This document shows positions 1 to 10,130 of a stretch of 64,000 bases of DNA, piece after piece. The DNA lies in NCBI RefSeq assembly GCF_050947875.1, contig NC_134571.1, positions 224,016,024-224,080,023 of the forward strand. The letters are read 5' to 3'. The notes under the pieces were generated by a model. It was given only the letters and a program-made list of their open reading frames with translations. It ran no database searches and was not told the origin of the DNA. Position 1 is the stretch's first letter. Every line of letters starts with the position of its first letter. Origin of the DNA: Dermacentor variabilis. Its lineage: Eukaryota > Arthropoda > Arachnida > Ixodida > Ixodidae. The translations under genes and the position numbers were made by a program.

Positions 1-115
1 AACAAAACACGTTTGCTTGTAATTCGCGATTGAGCATACTTCCTAGTTAATTAGCTCAATGAAATTTAGAAGGACTAGAGTTGTATTCTAGCGGACAAAC
101 ATGGGGCTGTCCAAG
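1..115 (+). repeat. Outer inverted repeat, left copy
   Basis: Pairs with the minus strand of 6436-6550, with scattered mismatches and short indels over about 115 bp. The window begins at or just inside this repeat, so its true outer end and any target duplication cannot be seen. Confidence 0.75.
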
Positions 116-130
116 ATACGTACAGTCTTG

Positions 131-1880
131 GTCAAAAAACTTGAACCCGCTGTGAACGGCCGGGGAGCAGCTGCACTCCGCTATCGCGGCGCTGCCACCG
201 TCGGCGCACGCCGCTGTTCGCTTGCGCCGATGATAAAGAGGGCGAGGGAAGCATGTCTCTCACTCTCAAGCGTCGTTTGATAACAGCGCTCGTGAAAAAC
301 TAGTACGACGAGCGCGCGCAAACGCGACGGTGGCGAAGCGGAAGCCACACGACCGGCTAGCATGCTGTTTGCAGCGTATGCTGGATGAGCGGGCGGGGGT
401 CTCTGGCGACCGCTGTCAAACGTGATAGGCTCAAATTTCACAATTCCAAGTATCTTAATCATTAGTTATTGTTTTCAGGGACCAAATTAAAGGAACAGCG
501 CTTTGAATAGCCCTGCGCATGCTCGATCAAGGGCACCCTGCGAGGATCGTAGCTGAGATCTGACTTCAGCTTACTGATATATTAAATAACGTGCCACAAT
601 GGCATCTCGAATTTGTAATCATGAATGTCCCAAGTAGCAAATTAATCAAGAAAGCATAAGCTTCAGGGTGGCACCAGCGTCTCTCGACGAAATCACAGGG
701 GGTAGCATGCCTTCAAAGCATTGTGTCTGGCTTGGTCTGTGGTTGCCCCGAACAATTGCAGCTTACCCATGTGCTTGACTTTAAACTAGCCAAGGTCTCT
801 GGTTGAAAGGACGCTACGTATAGCACTTTCTTTTAAACTGCCTGTGAAACCCTCTCTAGTAGAGACGAACAATACCTGAGTAAACTATATCTAAAATACT
901 CCTTCCAGTGAACCCGTGACAGCGACAGCACCGCCGGTGTGACGCCTTCACTATGAGAGAATCCTATAATCTTGTGGCCCTGGTCTACTTTAGGCGATTG
1001 AAACGCGTGATGCCTAATGCAAAGGGGATGAAGCTACAATGGCCTCATGTGTGCATGAAAGTGGGCCCTAACGAAAATGAGGTGGTATGCACGAAGATAC
1101 GAAAGAAGGCGAGGTAGTGGGCACTTTCCAAAATGCCCAGGGAACGGGTCTAACTCAATCGGCTACCGATGCAGGGCAAACATCTTCTAGTCCCGAAAAG
1201 TTTGCATAATCTCACTGTGGGTTTAATTAAAAAACTTTAACACCAAACGCACTCGTTTGGTCGTTCCTTAATGGAGAAGTGCGGTCAACGTATTTCAGAT
1301 ATTACAACAGTGGTTACAGGCCCTTCCCCAAGAGAGCCTTTGTAGTCGAAATTACTGCTTCTGGTCTTTTCTAAACGAACGATGATTGAATTGCCTGCAT
1401 ATTATAATAAAACCTGGAACAACGCTAGACAGCACTGAGAGATATTAGTTTATTTTTTATCTTTTGATTTCATCGCACTTAGAAACACATTCAAAATGTT
1501 TATCTAAAACCATAATGCGAGGACTCTCGCCCTTAAATGTGTAGGATAATATTGTGATAAATTTCGATAATTAGGAAAATTATGTACTATAATGCGCTGC
1601 ATGGAAGCTGGGCAGTTTTGCCCAGACGAGCGCATTTGCTCGCACGAAGGGCCGTACCACGGCGGCCGCAAGACGACATCGCAGCTGGCAGAGTGAACGT
1701 CGCACTAGTTTTTCACGAGCCCTGTTATCAAAGCATGCTTGAGAGTAAGAGGCATTTTCCCTCGCTCTCTTTATCCTCGGCGCAAGCGAGCAGGGGCGCG
1801 CGCCGGCGGCGGCAGCACCGCGATAGCGGAGCGCAGCAGCTCCCCGACCGTTCACAGCGGGTTCAAGTTTTTTGACCAAG
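131..1880. repeat. Foldback: inverted copies about 131-340 and 1690-1880
   Basis: The 131 end (GGTCAAAAAACTTGAACCCG) recurs inverted at about 1855-1877. The match continues for roughly 200 bp through a GC-rich segment, near 88 percent identical by eye. The 1.3 kb between the copies has no recognisable coding sequence. It looks like a foldback insertion in the left arm of the larger inverted-repeat element. Confidence 0.7.
460..1560. other. Spacer of the foldback, nothing recognised
   Basis: AT-rich sequence between the two foldback arms. I see no coding run with family motifs, no tandem repeats and no RNA gene. Confidence 0.5.
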
Positions 1881-1896
1881 CCTGTACATTACATTG

Positions 1897-1993
1897 TTGA
1901 GAGCTACAGAGCATTCGCAAGAAAGCTGGCTTTGACGCAAGGCGTTTTCTGTTCGCCCATATTTTTTCTGGACCGTAGCCATGGACAGCTTCG
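1897..1993 (+). repeat. Inner inverted repeat, left copy
   Basis: TTGAGAGCTACAGAG at 1897 and the GTAGCCATGGACAGCTTCG end near 1990 match the inverted complement of 5990-6085 over about 97 bp. Identity is moderate, with substitutions and small indels. Confidence 0.7.
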
Positions 1994-2084
1994 AACGATC
2001 GCCCTTTGGTTCAAACTACGGTCGTGAAGCATCGTATAAATACCGGCGATGCAGCACCTGTTCGCCGACGCCCATGCCGGGTGT

Positions 2085-2262
2085 CGCCCTCTGAGCGACA
2101 AGTTATCCAGAGCGAGGTTGACAAAATGCTTGCCAAAGAGATTATTGAACATTCTTCCAACCCATGAGCTTCCCTTCTTGTTCTCGTCAAAAAGTAGGAT
2201 AACAGCTAGCGATTCTGCTTTGACTATCGTCATCTAAACACGATCACCAAGAAAGATGTATG
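2085..2262 (+). pseudogene. Ty3/gypsy reverse transcriptase relic
   Basis: Plus-strand translation from about 2118 gives VDKMLAKEIIEHSSNP, then a stop where Trp is normal, then VLVKK and later RFCFDYRHLNTITKKDV. This is the entry of the gypsy RT domain, with several nonsense codons. It stops at a short GTGATCGTGTGGTGATG repeat. The same RT block is better preserved at about 13250-13440 and 49550-49740. Only about 50 codons remain. Confidence 0.75.
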
Positions 2263-2825
2263 TGGTGATCGTGTGGTGATGTATGTGGTATGCGGCGACC
2301 GTGTGGTGATGGCGAGAGGTTAGTCGTAGCGGCTCGAGCCTAGTCAGGTACGTCTTCAACCTCTATGGAGTGTGCAGGTGGGCGAAGATTCAGTAGGGAG
2401 CGGCTGTAGGCGAGAAAGCTTGGTCGACAGTGGGCTGGCCAGGAGCTCCGACTGTGGCGAGAGATGTGGCCAACCTGTCAACAAAAAAGGCAGGTGGGTC
2501 TTTCATCATGTGTGCGCCATTCGGTCTAGTTGCGATAGCACGGATATGGACCATATTGGCTCCGTTGAGCAGGGCCAAAGGCAGCAGACGAAGCAAAGTC
2601 AGGATGATTGGTGGAGCAGATGGACGGAAGACCAACATAGGCAAGTTCTTGCCTTATGACCGACTGAATGAGAGCCACGAGCGGCCGGGAATCGTCAAAG
2701 CACGGCGGCGCTGGCGTGACAGCAGACGCTGTCACGCCAATTTTTCACCAAACCATGCCTACGACATTCTCAGAGGAGGTGGGCTCACGCAGTGGACAAA
2801 TGTCTTCGCACGTCGATGAAGCTAC
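2263..2825. other. Non-coding, unassigned
   Basis: Starts with a short GTGTGGTGAT-type repeat (about 2263-2310). Overlapping open frames here resemble no family I know. A short inverted motif GGCGTGACAGC/GCTGTCACGCC lies at about 2711-2738. Confidence 0.4.
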
Positions 2826-3250
2826 GGTATTTATTTATTTATTTCAAGTGTGTTACAGGCCCGCAGGGCATTGTGTAAGGGAGGGGGGCGAAAAATCTCA
2901 ACAGTGCATACACAACCAGAAGAAAAAAGTATAATACGTGGTAAATAAAATTTGTGCACATAAAAGAGGGGACTAAGCAATGCGTGAATAACGGCAATAA
3001 ATATGGCACTTATTTAAAAGCACACGATAACATAAAAAGCGCATGGCGCATGAATAAGTGCGCGATTCATCAAGCGTGTTATAGCAAATGTAATAAAAGA
3101 AAGAAAAGAAAGGATAACAAAATGGCTAACTTCAAAATATGAACTGAAACATGAATATCAAACTTGAATAAGCATGAGCTGAAACATCAATATGAAACAT
3201 GCTAAACGATGGCGTCAGTGAAATGTGTAAATAGTTTGTGGTGGAAAGTA
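2826..3250 (-). mobile_element. LINE 3'-end fragment (CR1-like tail)
   Basis: On the plus strand it reads (TATT)n, then a short segment, then TTACAGGCCCGCAGGGCATTG and GTAAGGGAGGGG. The same order occurs at 30966-31035, where it is the 3' end of the CR1-like LINE on the minus strand. The remaining A-rich 400 bp resembles that LINE's untranslated 3' region in composition. It is a 5'-truncated insertion; the left junction is the TATT tail. Confidence 0.6.
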
Positions 3251-3844
3251 TCAGGAGGAATGTATTGATTTGACGCATAAACTGTTGCACTATGCGGCGG
3301 CTCTTCGCTTCTTGAAAGCGGTGACATTCGTTAATAACCTCATTGACTGTTCCTACATTCTTGTAAACAAGAAGGTTAAACGAGTATTCCGAGATGGCTT
3401 TAAAGCGTGGCTGACCTTGTCTGCCTCGGCCATATTATTATCCACCTCGCGGCAAAGAGCGAGGACGTCCTGGATGTACGCCACGACAGATTCAGTGGAC
3501 ATCTGTGTACGGGTCCCAAGATCCTTCTTAGCAGCACGGTGGCAGCCGACGGGTTCGCCGAACAACTCTCTAAGCTTTTGTTTGCACTGGTCCCAACTTG
3601 TAATCTTTTCTTCATGCGTCCGGAACCAGACCCCTGCTGTTTTCTTTAGGTAGAATATTATATTAGCCAGCATAAGCGTATTATCCCGCCTATTGTGTGC
3701 GCTGACCCGTTCGTAATTCTGAAGCCAGTCATCGACGTCAATGTTGTCAATCCCGCAAAACGTGCCAGGGTCGCGAGCATGGGCCAGGATGACCGTCGGG
3801 GGCGACGACGGGGACGTGGTTGAAGACTCTGCTTCGGATGACAT
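3240..3844 (-). pseudogene. Retrotransposon Gag relic
   Basis: The minus-strand frame from ATG at 3844 gives a gag domain: DVDDWLQNYERVSAHN, then LANIIFYLKKTAGVWFRTHE, then WDQCKQKLRELFGEP. This is the capsid core pattern of Ty3/gypsy Gag. Near 3400 the frame breaks. A second frame continues with AISEYSFNLLVYKNVG and INECHRFQEAKSRRIVQQF, the expected Gag continuation, so there is one indel. No zinc knuckle or pol follows. It lies opposite in orientation to the RT relic at 2.1 kb, so the two are separate insertions. Confidence 0.75.
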
Positions 3845-5100
3845 GGCGGCCAGGTTACGTCCGCTGCAAAGCTCCGTCTTGCCAAGTGATTACCCCGCAG
3901 CTCCACCAATGAAGTTATTGGAAGAATGGGAAGAAGCGTACGTTTATTTACAGATGGCTTTTAATGGCGGAGCGAACATGCGTAGATTAGTGCAAGAACC
4001 TAAACTTTTATTCTTCGTTTTCAAGGCCACCATCAGCGTCCTCTACTTCCTACATTCCAGACTGTGACATCATGACCAAATAAGTCGAATGGCAGAGCTG
4101 TATCGTGCATAAAATTCCACTCACATGTGGGAAAGTGTACATCGGTGTATAAACGCCAGATTAAGGGAGCACAAGGACACGTGTCAGCTAATAACAGCAC
4201 CTAGGAACTTGTCGGCTCACTGTTAGTAGTATAAATGCTCGCATCTACCAGAGAAGACCTCAGTTGGTGCAAAGGGAAAACAAGAATGGAAAGAGAAATA
4301 TGGCCAGCTCTCGTAATCCAAAAAGAGACATGCATAAGCACTCACTCTATCAGGCTTACAGAAGCCAAAATCGAGTTCGCAGGACGGAATAGGAGCAATT
4401 GTACGCTGTGGTTACTGCTACCGCGTTGTCACATGACTGGGGATGTCACGTTCTGCCTATCACGTGGTCACATTATTGTGTATGTGTATGTATGTCCCCT
4501 TTCATTTTGCATATTAACGTGTCCTCCAATAAAACAATGTGGAGCATGCGTAAGCATCGCCTTTAAGAGTGAAATGCAATAGCATTTAAAGATTCCCGAC
4601 AGCTTCTCACGCTTCCCGGCAACTGAAGCGTATGTAACCATAATGTGCACCGGGAAAAGTGGGCCGCGAACACTGTACACGAAGGTGGGCTTTCTGGTAG
4701 AAACGCTGCCTTTTGCGTGAGTGGCGATGTGGCAGAGGCGGGCGCCAGTTGCAGGTGTTTCAAGGATCCTGGCGCGCCGCTCTGAAGCCCCCAAGATACC
4801 CGCGCGCTGCCCACAAATGCCGGACACCGTGGCCGGTCTAGATATGGTAGAATCGCTGGAAAAGGGATTAATTTGCGTTTTCGCGTAAGAAGATAATGTT
4901 TTCTCGTATAGTCAAATTACGATCCGACGCTATCATGTCTGTAAGTTGTGTGTAAGTCGCACTTTACAATTTTTCCACGTAGTTGAGCTTCAGAAATTAA
5001 ATTATTTCAGTAAATTATTTGCGCCACGTGGAGCGCCTGGGTATGGCTGGTTCAAAAATCTTTTTGCGGACATGACGTCTGACGCCGGACGCTAACGCTG
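3845..5100. other. Non-coding, unassigned
   Basis: No recognisable gene. 4600-4850 is GC-rich and 5065-5130 contains a degenerate GGACGC/GACGCCG word repeat. No RNA gene or TIR was identified. Confidence 0.4.
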
Positions 5101-5153
5101 GACGCGGCATGCGGACGCCGACGCCGCATTGCATATCATAGTGACCGCAAATA

Positions 5154-5228
5154 AAAACGAGGACAGCATAAGAGAACACAAAAAGAACACGGGCGATATT
5201 TTTTGTGTTCTCTTCCGCTGTCCCCGTC
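5154..5228. repeat. Imperfect hairpin
   Basis: Left arm ACGAGGACAGCATAAGAG with AACACAAAAAG pairs with right arm TTTTTTGTGTTCTCTT then CCGCTGTCCCCGT. The arms are about 30 bp around a short GC-containing loop. A hairpin with similar words (GAGGGACAG) occurs at 29817-29935. Confidence 0.7.
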
Positions 5229-5505
5229 TTTATATGTGGCAAATATGATACGCAGTAAACACGAACTAGGCCAAACTGAAGTTATACCGACGCTGGATTT
5301 TCTGCGACACGAGGCCCTTAATGCTATCTCGTTAAAATAGAATAGCGCTTCGTCCGTCCTCGCCATTCTTCCCTTCTTGCCATCTATTTGCCAGGGCACA
5401 ACTCAGCGCACCGTAATCGTCGACGTTCACGAACTAGCCTCTTTCATCACTTTACTCGATGCAATCTTTGCTGTGATTTTTTTAAGCCACGACAGTCAGC
5501 AATCA

Positions 5506-5930
5506 AGTGTTATGTTTAATTCATGTGTTCCTCATCAACCCCGCTATTGTTATTCTACTTATTTCATGATGATTGATCGAGTCATCATGAGTGTTCAGTG
5601 CTTTGTTGACGTATTGATACCTAGTCTCGAGAATGGAAGATGCCGCCATTTCTTGTACACTTCTTTTTCCATTCTTTATGTTAGTTCATGCAGATTATGG
5701 AGCACTGTTTTAGAATGCTCGAAAAGGGCAGTGAAGTCTATACTCTCTTGCACACGCTTGTGGTACAATATTTTCGCAGGATTTTTTTCGAGCCATGCGA
5801 TTTCGTGGTCATGTTTTACATTTATTTCACGTGGTCCTCATCAACTACGCTATTATAATTCTGCTTATTAAATGATGATTTATCTAGTCGTCATGCGTTT
5901 TCAGTTCTTTGGTCACGTATTGAGGTTGCC
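5506..5930 (+). repeat. Two diverged direct copies of a 120-bp unit
   Basis: About 5506-5625 and 5810-5930 share CCTCATCAACYMCGCTATT, then TTCTRCTTATT, TGATGATTKATC and GTCATCATGMGTKTTCAGT, about 305 bp apart. The segment between them (5685-5800) recurs at 6935-7045, so a larger repeat unit is present in more than one partial copy. Confidence 0.65.
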
Positions 5931-5989
5931 TAATTTTCCGAAAGCACCATCACCCATTTCTTTTTCACTGTGTATTTTTGCAGCGAAGC

Positions 5990-6085
5990 TATCTATGGCT
6001 ACCCTCCGAAAAAATCCTGGCGGCAAACAGAAAATGCCTTGCGGCAAAGCCAACTTTCTCGAAAATTATCTGTGGCTCTCAATCT
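5990..6085 (-). repeat. Inner inverted repeat, right copy
   Basis: Inverted partner of 1897-1993. The shared core includes AAGCCAACTTTCTCG and GCCTTGCGGCAAAG, read on the plus strand. Confidence 0.7.
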
Positions 6086-6117
6086 AATGTAGGTATCTTG
6101 GAAAAAAAATATACTGA

Positions 6118-6430
6118 GATTAGCCGCTAAGACGGCCCTATCATTACGCCCAGTTTCATTTACTTGTCATAATTAGTTCACAGAGAAGTTTTAAACGTTA
6201 CAGAACTTCCGCCTGCTGCCAATACATGGCTGTCTACGGAGAGAGTATGGTTACAGAAAACGGCTGTAACTCTTCCTTTATAGAAACTACACCGAAACCC
6301 GTTATCTAACAATTAGCCGCTAAGACGACTATAACATTACCCTGAGTTTCTTCGACTTTTCAAAATTACATAGTTTACAGAGAAGTTGTAGATATTGTGC
6401 AATTCTCGTCTGGTGTTCATACATGGGCTT
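6118..6430 (+). repeat. 194-bp imperfect tandem duplication
   Basis: ATTAGCCGCTAAGACG occurs at 6118 and again at 6312. Further shared blocks follow in the same order: CAGTTTCATT/GAGTTTCTTC, CAGAGAAGTT, and ATACATGG near the end. It lies only in the right arm of the 1-6550 inverted-repeat element. Confidence 0.7.
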
Positions 6431-6435
6431 CTACT

Positions 6436-6550
6436 GGAGGAAAACGGACAGCCCCATGTTTGTCACTTAGAATAAAAGTCTATTCCTTCCAAGTTTCATT
6501 CGGCTAATTTACTAGGAAGTATACTCAATCGCAAATTACCAAGAAACGTG
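6436..6550 (-). repeat. Outer inverted repeat, right copy
   Basis: Inverted partner of positions 1-115. It begins at GGACAGCCCCATGTTTGTC and runs to the ACGTGTTTCG segment near 6550. Confidence 0.75.
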
Positions 6551-6840
6551 TTTCGTTTCGTGCACTCTTTTGGACCGCCCCTCGGTCAACGCATATCATC
6601 GCTCGGGTCGAGGCTCGGTTTAACGGCCACCTGGGCCTAAGCGGCGATCCGTCGCAGCTGTCTCGACAACACCAGCATCTTTGGCGCGGCGTCGTAGAAG
6701 TCCTTTGGCGGTAACTCTGTGTATGTATCACGTAGTGCATGACGTAGGGTGCCTGATAATGCCATCAAGAGGAATTTTTGTACCATTTCGCACCACCACC
6801 CGTGATCCGTACGCCTGAAGAGTTGCACGCCAACAAAACT
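6551..6840 (-). other. Coding-like fragment, unrecognised
   Basis: A minus-strand frame around 6640-6830 reads as plausible protein, for example LRHALRDTYTELPPKDFYD and LVLSRQLRRIAA, then meets a stop and continues with PSLDPSDD. I do not recognise the family. It may be a transposon or host exon remnant lying just outside the inverted repeat at 6550. Confidence 0.35.
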
Positions 6841-6934
6841 CTATATCAACCTAATTTAGGAAACCATAGCTGGTCAGCCACGATCCTAGTTTGATAGGCT
6901 CCTCAATTGTTTTTCTTTTCTTAATGTAAGTTTA

Positions 6935-7045
6935 TAGAGATCATAGTGCAATTTTTAGAATGCTCGAACAGGGCGGCGACATGCACTACCTTATACACGT
7001 TTGAGTTACAATATTTTTGCTGCGACTTTTTTTAGAGCCATGGGA
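6935..7045 (+). repeat. Third copy of the 5.7 kb repeat segment
   Basis: Matches 5685-5800: TTTTAGAATGCTCGAA, then AGGGCRGYGA, ACACGYTTGWGKTACAATAT and a T-rich stretch with GAGCCATG. It ends about 50 bp before the gypsy LTR at 7097. Confidence 0.65.
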
Positions 7046-7096
7046 ATCCTTTGGCAGGCAGTGGTATTTCGGAACTTGCAGTGAAATTGGAAATAT

Positions 7097-7516
7097 TGAC
7101 ACGTGCACTTGCCTATCATTATCGGGCGACCATGTTTCGCCGCCTAACAAATGTTATCGCACAGCGCGGAGCACGCGTGCATGTATCGGAAGTTTCTGGA
7201 ATGTTGTCGATGCTTCTATCCACTGTCTTTGTCGCCGAACCTTGTGTTATCTGATTTCATCTCGTGACGCGAACAGTGTAGAACTTTGTGGAAGACACGT
7301 GGGTCCCAGCGATTAGTCTGGAACGTTCGACGGCTGCTGTATAAAAGCCGACGCGCTTTACCCGCTGATCAGCTTTTCGACGATCGCCGACCGTGTTCGC
7401 CGCCATCGTTGTGCTATATGTAGCCTGTTTTGGGGGGCTCAGGTTCGCCCAATAGAAGTTACTTTTGTCTTTCACAGTATTGCTACTGTGTTCTTCAACG
7501 TCACCACCACGTGACA
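7097..7516 (+). repeat. 5' LTR of gypsy element 1 (420 bp)
   Basis: Begins TGACACGTGCACTTGCC and ends ACCACGTGACA, so it has TG...CA ends. It aligns end to end with the LTRs at 48122-48537 and 52208-52627. TATAAAAG near 7340 is a plausible TATA box, followed by the shared GCCGACGCGCTT segment. The bases after it (TCTGGTGGAGGTGC) match the primer-binding region of the second copy. Confidence 0.9.
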
Positions 7517-7701
7517 TCTGGTGGAGGTGCTTTTCATTCATGTACCGGACGCCGCCGGCGAGCCGTGATCCAAACCCGGACCGCAAAGAGAACACCAACA
7601 TAGTCCCGAAGCATCGAGCAAGCCGCCGTCTTCAACGGTTGCCCCCGGAGCAGGGACTTCTACCTTAGAAGACCAAGAAGATTGTGGCCAAGGCAACCCC
7701 A

Positions 7702-8410
7702 ATGGCAGCCCCAGCGTCCCCCATCGTGCTGCAGCAGCCCAGGGAGTCTCCGACGTTCAGCGGTTCAACATTCGAGGACCCGGAAACCTGGCTTGAAACG
7801 TATGAGAGAGTCGCTACATTTAACAACTGGAACAGCGACGACAAACTGCGACATGTATTCTTCGCATTGGAAGACGCTGCCAGGACGTGGTTCGAGAACC
7901 GAGAAGCCACCTTAACGACCTGGGACATGTTCCGAAGTGGCTTCCTGCCGACATTCGCAAGCGTCGTACGCCGAAAACGAGCCCAAGCGCATTTAGAAAC
8001 CCGGGTGCAGCTACCTAATAAGACGACCGCAATCTTCACAGAGGAGATGAGCCGTCTGTTCCGCCACGCCGAGCCGGAAATGTCCGAGCAGAAGAAAGTC
8101 CGCCTACTGATGCGTGGTGTAAAGGAGGAATTTTTGCCGGAATTGTACGAAGCCCGCCGAAGACCGTCGAGGAGTTTCTTCGCGAGATCACCAGCATCGA
8201 GAACACACTTGAGATGCGAAACCGGCAATTCGATCGCCGCAGGAACTCGACCAACTACGCCGGAGTTCAGTCGCTGGCCACCGACGACCTGCGCGAGACT
8301 ATCCGAGCCGTCGTGCGGGAGGAGCTACAGAAGCTGTTACCATCATCATAGTCTCAAGTGGCTTCGATTGCCGACGCCGTACGTGAGCAGCTCCAACAAC
8401 TCGGAGTAGC
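7702..8410 (+). pseudogene. Gag of gypsy element 1
   Basis: The frame from ATG at 7702 (MAAPASPIVLQQP) carries the Gag capsid core: DPETWLETYERVATFNNW, then FFALEDAARTWFEN and a segment ending RLLMRGVKEE. A single-base loss near 8136, compared with the copy at 49140, shifts the frame; Gag-like sequence continues in another frame (NRQFDRRRN) to about 8400 with stops. Gag forms the particle that packages the element RNA. This copy cannot make a full Gag. Confidence 0.8.
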
Positions 8411-9127
8411 CCCGGAATAGCCGCAGCCTCAGCCGCAGCGATGACATAAGCCGCCGTTGCCCGCCGTCAAGGTCCCCTTCCACGACCGCGCCAGGGCCCT
8501 GTAACGCCGCAATTTCTTCGACCACCGCCGCCGCCAGCACGCCCACTCGCCGTCCAGCGCAGCTACCCGAGGAAGACAGACGTTTGGCGCGCTCCTGACC
8601 AACGTCCGCCCTGCTACCACAGCGGAGAAGCGGGTCACGTCTACCGACGATGCTTATAACGGGAGAAAATGACTGCGAAGGTTCGCCGTCAACACTCCGC
8701 GCCCGCAGCAAGGTGAACGCCCTCGCAAAATTGCCCACTACATCGCCGCTACTCACTGGAGCTCTCGACGACCGTCGCGTTCGCCATCACCAGGCCGCTA
8801 CCTTTCGCCGCAGCGCCGACCGTACTCTGGCCCAGCCCGGGGCCGGTCAGCGAGCCTATATCCGGAAAACTAAAAGCAGCAACCGATGGAGGTGCGGTTG
8901 CTGTTCGTCGAACTAACGAAGATCCTCCGCCACCGACGAAGACTCCGAAGAAACTACCTCGACGACATATCGACACGCCGCCGTCCCGACGATGTCTGGA
9001 AGCAAATAATACGACGACGAAAGACGACGTTACGACGTCACATACCAGCCACAGTTCAACACGACGCAGCCCTGATCCGACACCAAGACCTAACTGTAAC
9101 ACAAGACAAAGAACCACCGACCTCGAC
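8411..9127 (+). pseudogene. Degraded gag-pol linker
   Basis: The Pro- and Arg-rich linker between Gag and protease, with many stops. It corresponds to the part missing from the copy at 48-52 kb. No intact zinc knuckle is readable. Confidence 0.55.
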
Positions 9128-9720
9128 GTGCTACTCGACAGCCACGCAGTTACCGCCTTAGTGGACACAGGGGCTGATTACTCCGTAATGAGTGGACACA
9201 TCGCCGCCCAGTTGAAGAAAGTTAGGACTGCTTGGGAAGGCCCGTCAATTCGGACCGCTGGACGACACCTCATAACGCGGACTGAAATCTGCACGGCAAG
9301 AATTACCATTCATGACCGCACTTACCCTGCCACCTTCGTTATCCTCCAACAGTGTTCACGAGACGTCATTCTCGGCATGGACTTCTTGAGCCAACACGGC
9401 GCAATCATCGACCTGAAGTCGAAGTCATTAACGCTGTCGGAAGATCAAGCTATACCGCCGGAGAGCCCTCGTAGTCACCACGCCTTGATTGTGCTCGCAG
9501 ATCAAGTGAGCATCCCGCCTCGCTCCAGCATTGTTATTTCGGTAGGCACCGAAACACCCGCTGACGTAGAAGGCGTCATCGAAGGCGACCAACGTCTACC
9601 GCTTGACCGTGAAATTTGTGTCGCAAGAGGGATCGCTCGACTGCGCGGAGGAAACACGAAATAGTTGCTGACAAACTTTAGCCAGGAGTTCAAGCACATC
9701 AACAAGGGCACGACGATGGC
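9128..9720 (+). pseudogene. Retropepsin (protease) part of pol
   Basis: A 178-codon open frame with the aspartic protease active site VDTGADYSVM near residue 12 and the conserved CSRDVILGMDFLSQHGA about 80 residues later. The frame ends at TAG 9662-9664 and sense continues (NFSQEFKHINKG) up to the transposon insertion at 9721. This protease would cleave the Gag-Pol polyprotein. Confidence 0.85.
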
Positions 9721-9735
9721 ATCCCAGGCGGCACG

Positions 9736-10130
9736 TCAGGTTGGGCCAACGTTGGAAACATATTGGCACTTCTTGGCCCAATGACGGCCTAAGATTAACA
9801 GCGTGGTTCCAATATTGGCAGTGCCATTCTGATTCCTGGCCCAATGATGGCCTAAGGTTAACAGCGTTGCGCGAATATTGGCTGTGGCATTCTTATAGAG
9901 ATCCAACGTTGGCCCACATTACACAGTCAGTAAACAATATTGGCTGTGCCATTCTGATAGAGATCCAATGTTGGCCCACATTACACAGTCAGTAAACAAT
10001 ATTGGCACTGCCGTTCAACAAGGCGGGAATTATTGGACCAACTTTCGTATGGATTTGCCAATATGGGTTACTAGTTGGCGTTCTTTGGAGGACATTGGCC
10101 CGTAATGAGCCAATTATCGCCTTGTCAGCT
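9736..10130 (+). repeat. Left subterminal repeats of the DNA transposon
   Basis: Recurring words TTGGCCCAATGAYGGCCTAA and AATATTGGC with GTGCCATTC. One 70-bp unit (AGAGATCCAAYGTTGGCCCA through ACACAGTCAGTAAACAATATTGG) occurs twice in tandem at about 9895-10005. Confidence 0.75.

Larger units (their letters stand above)
1..6550. mobile_element. Composite inverted-repeat element, no intact genes
   Basis: Positions 1-115 are the inverted complement of about 6436-6550 (shared words include GACAAACATGGGGCTGTCC and GCGATTGAG with TACTTCCTAG). A second inverted pair lies inside it, 1897-1993 against 5990-6085. Between the outer and inner pairs each arm holds arm-specific DNA: a foldback at 131-1880 on the left and a 194-bp tandem duplication on the right. 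The interior carries dead gypsy fragments only. The left end may continue outside the window. A large foldback or TIR transposon whose arms were later invaded is the simplest reading; I recognise no transposase in it. Confidence 0.6.

Noticed and set aside
5377..5871. Plus-strand 164-codon open frame
   Set aside because: It consists of two copies of a non-coding repeat unit that also occurs elsewhere; no protein motifs.
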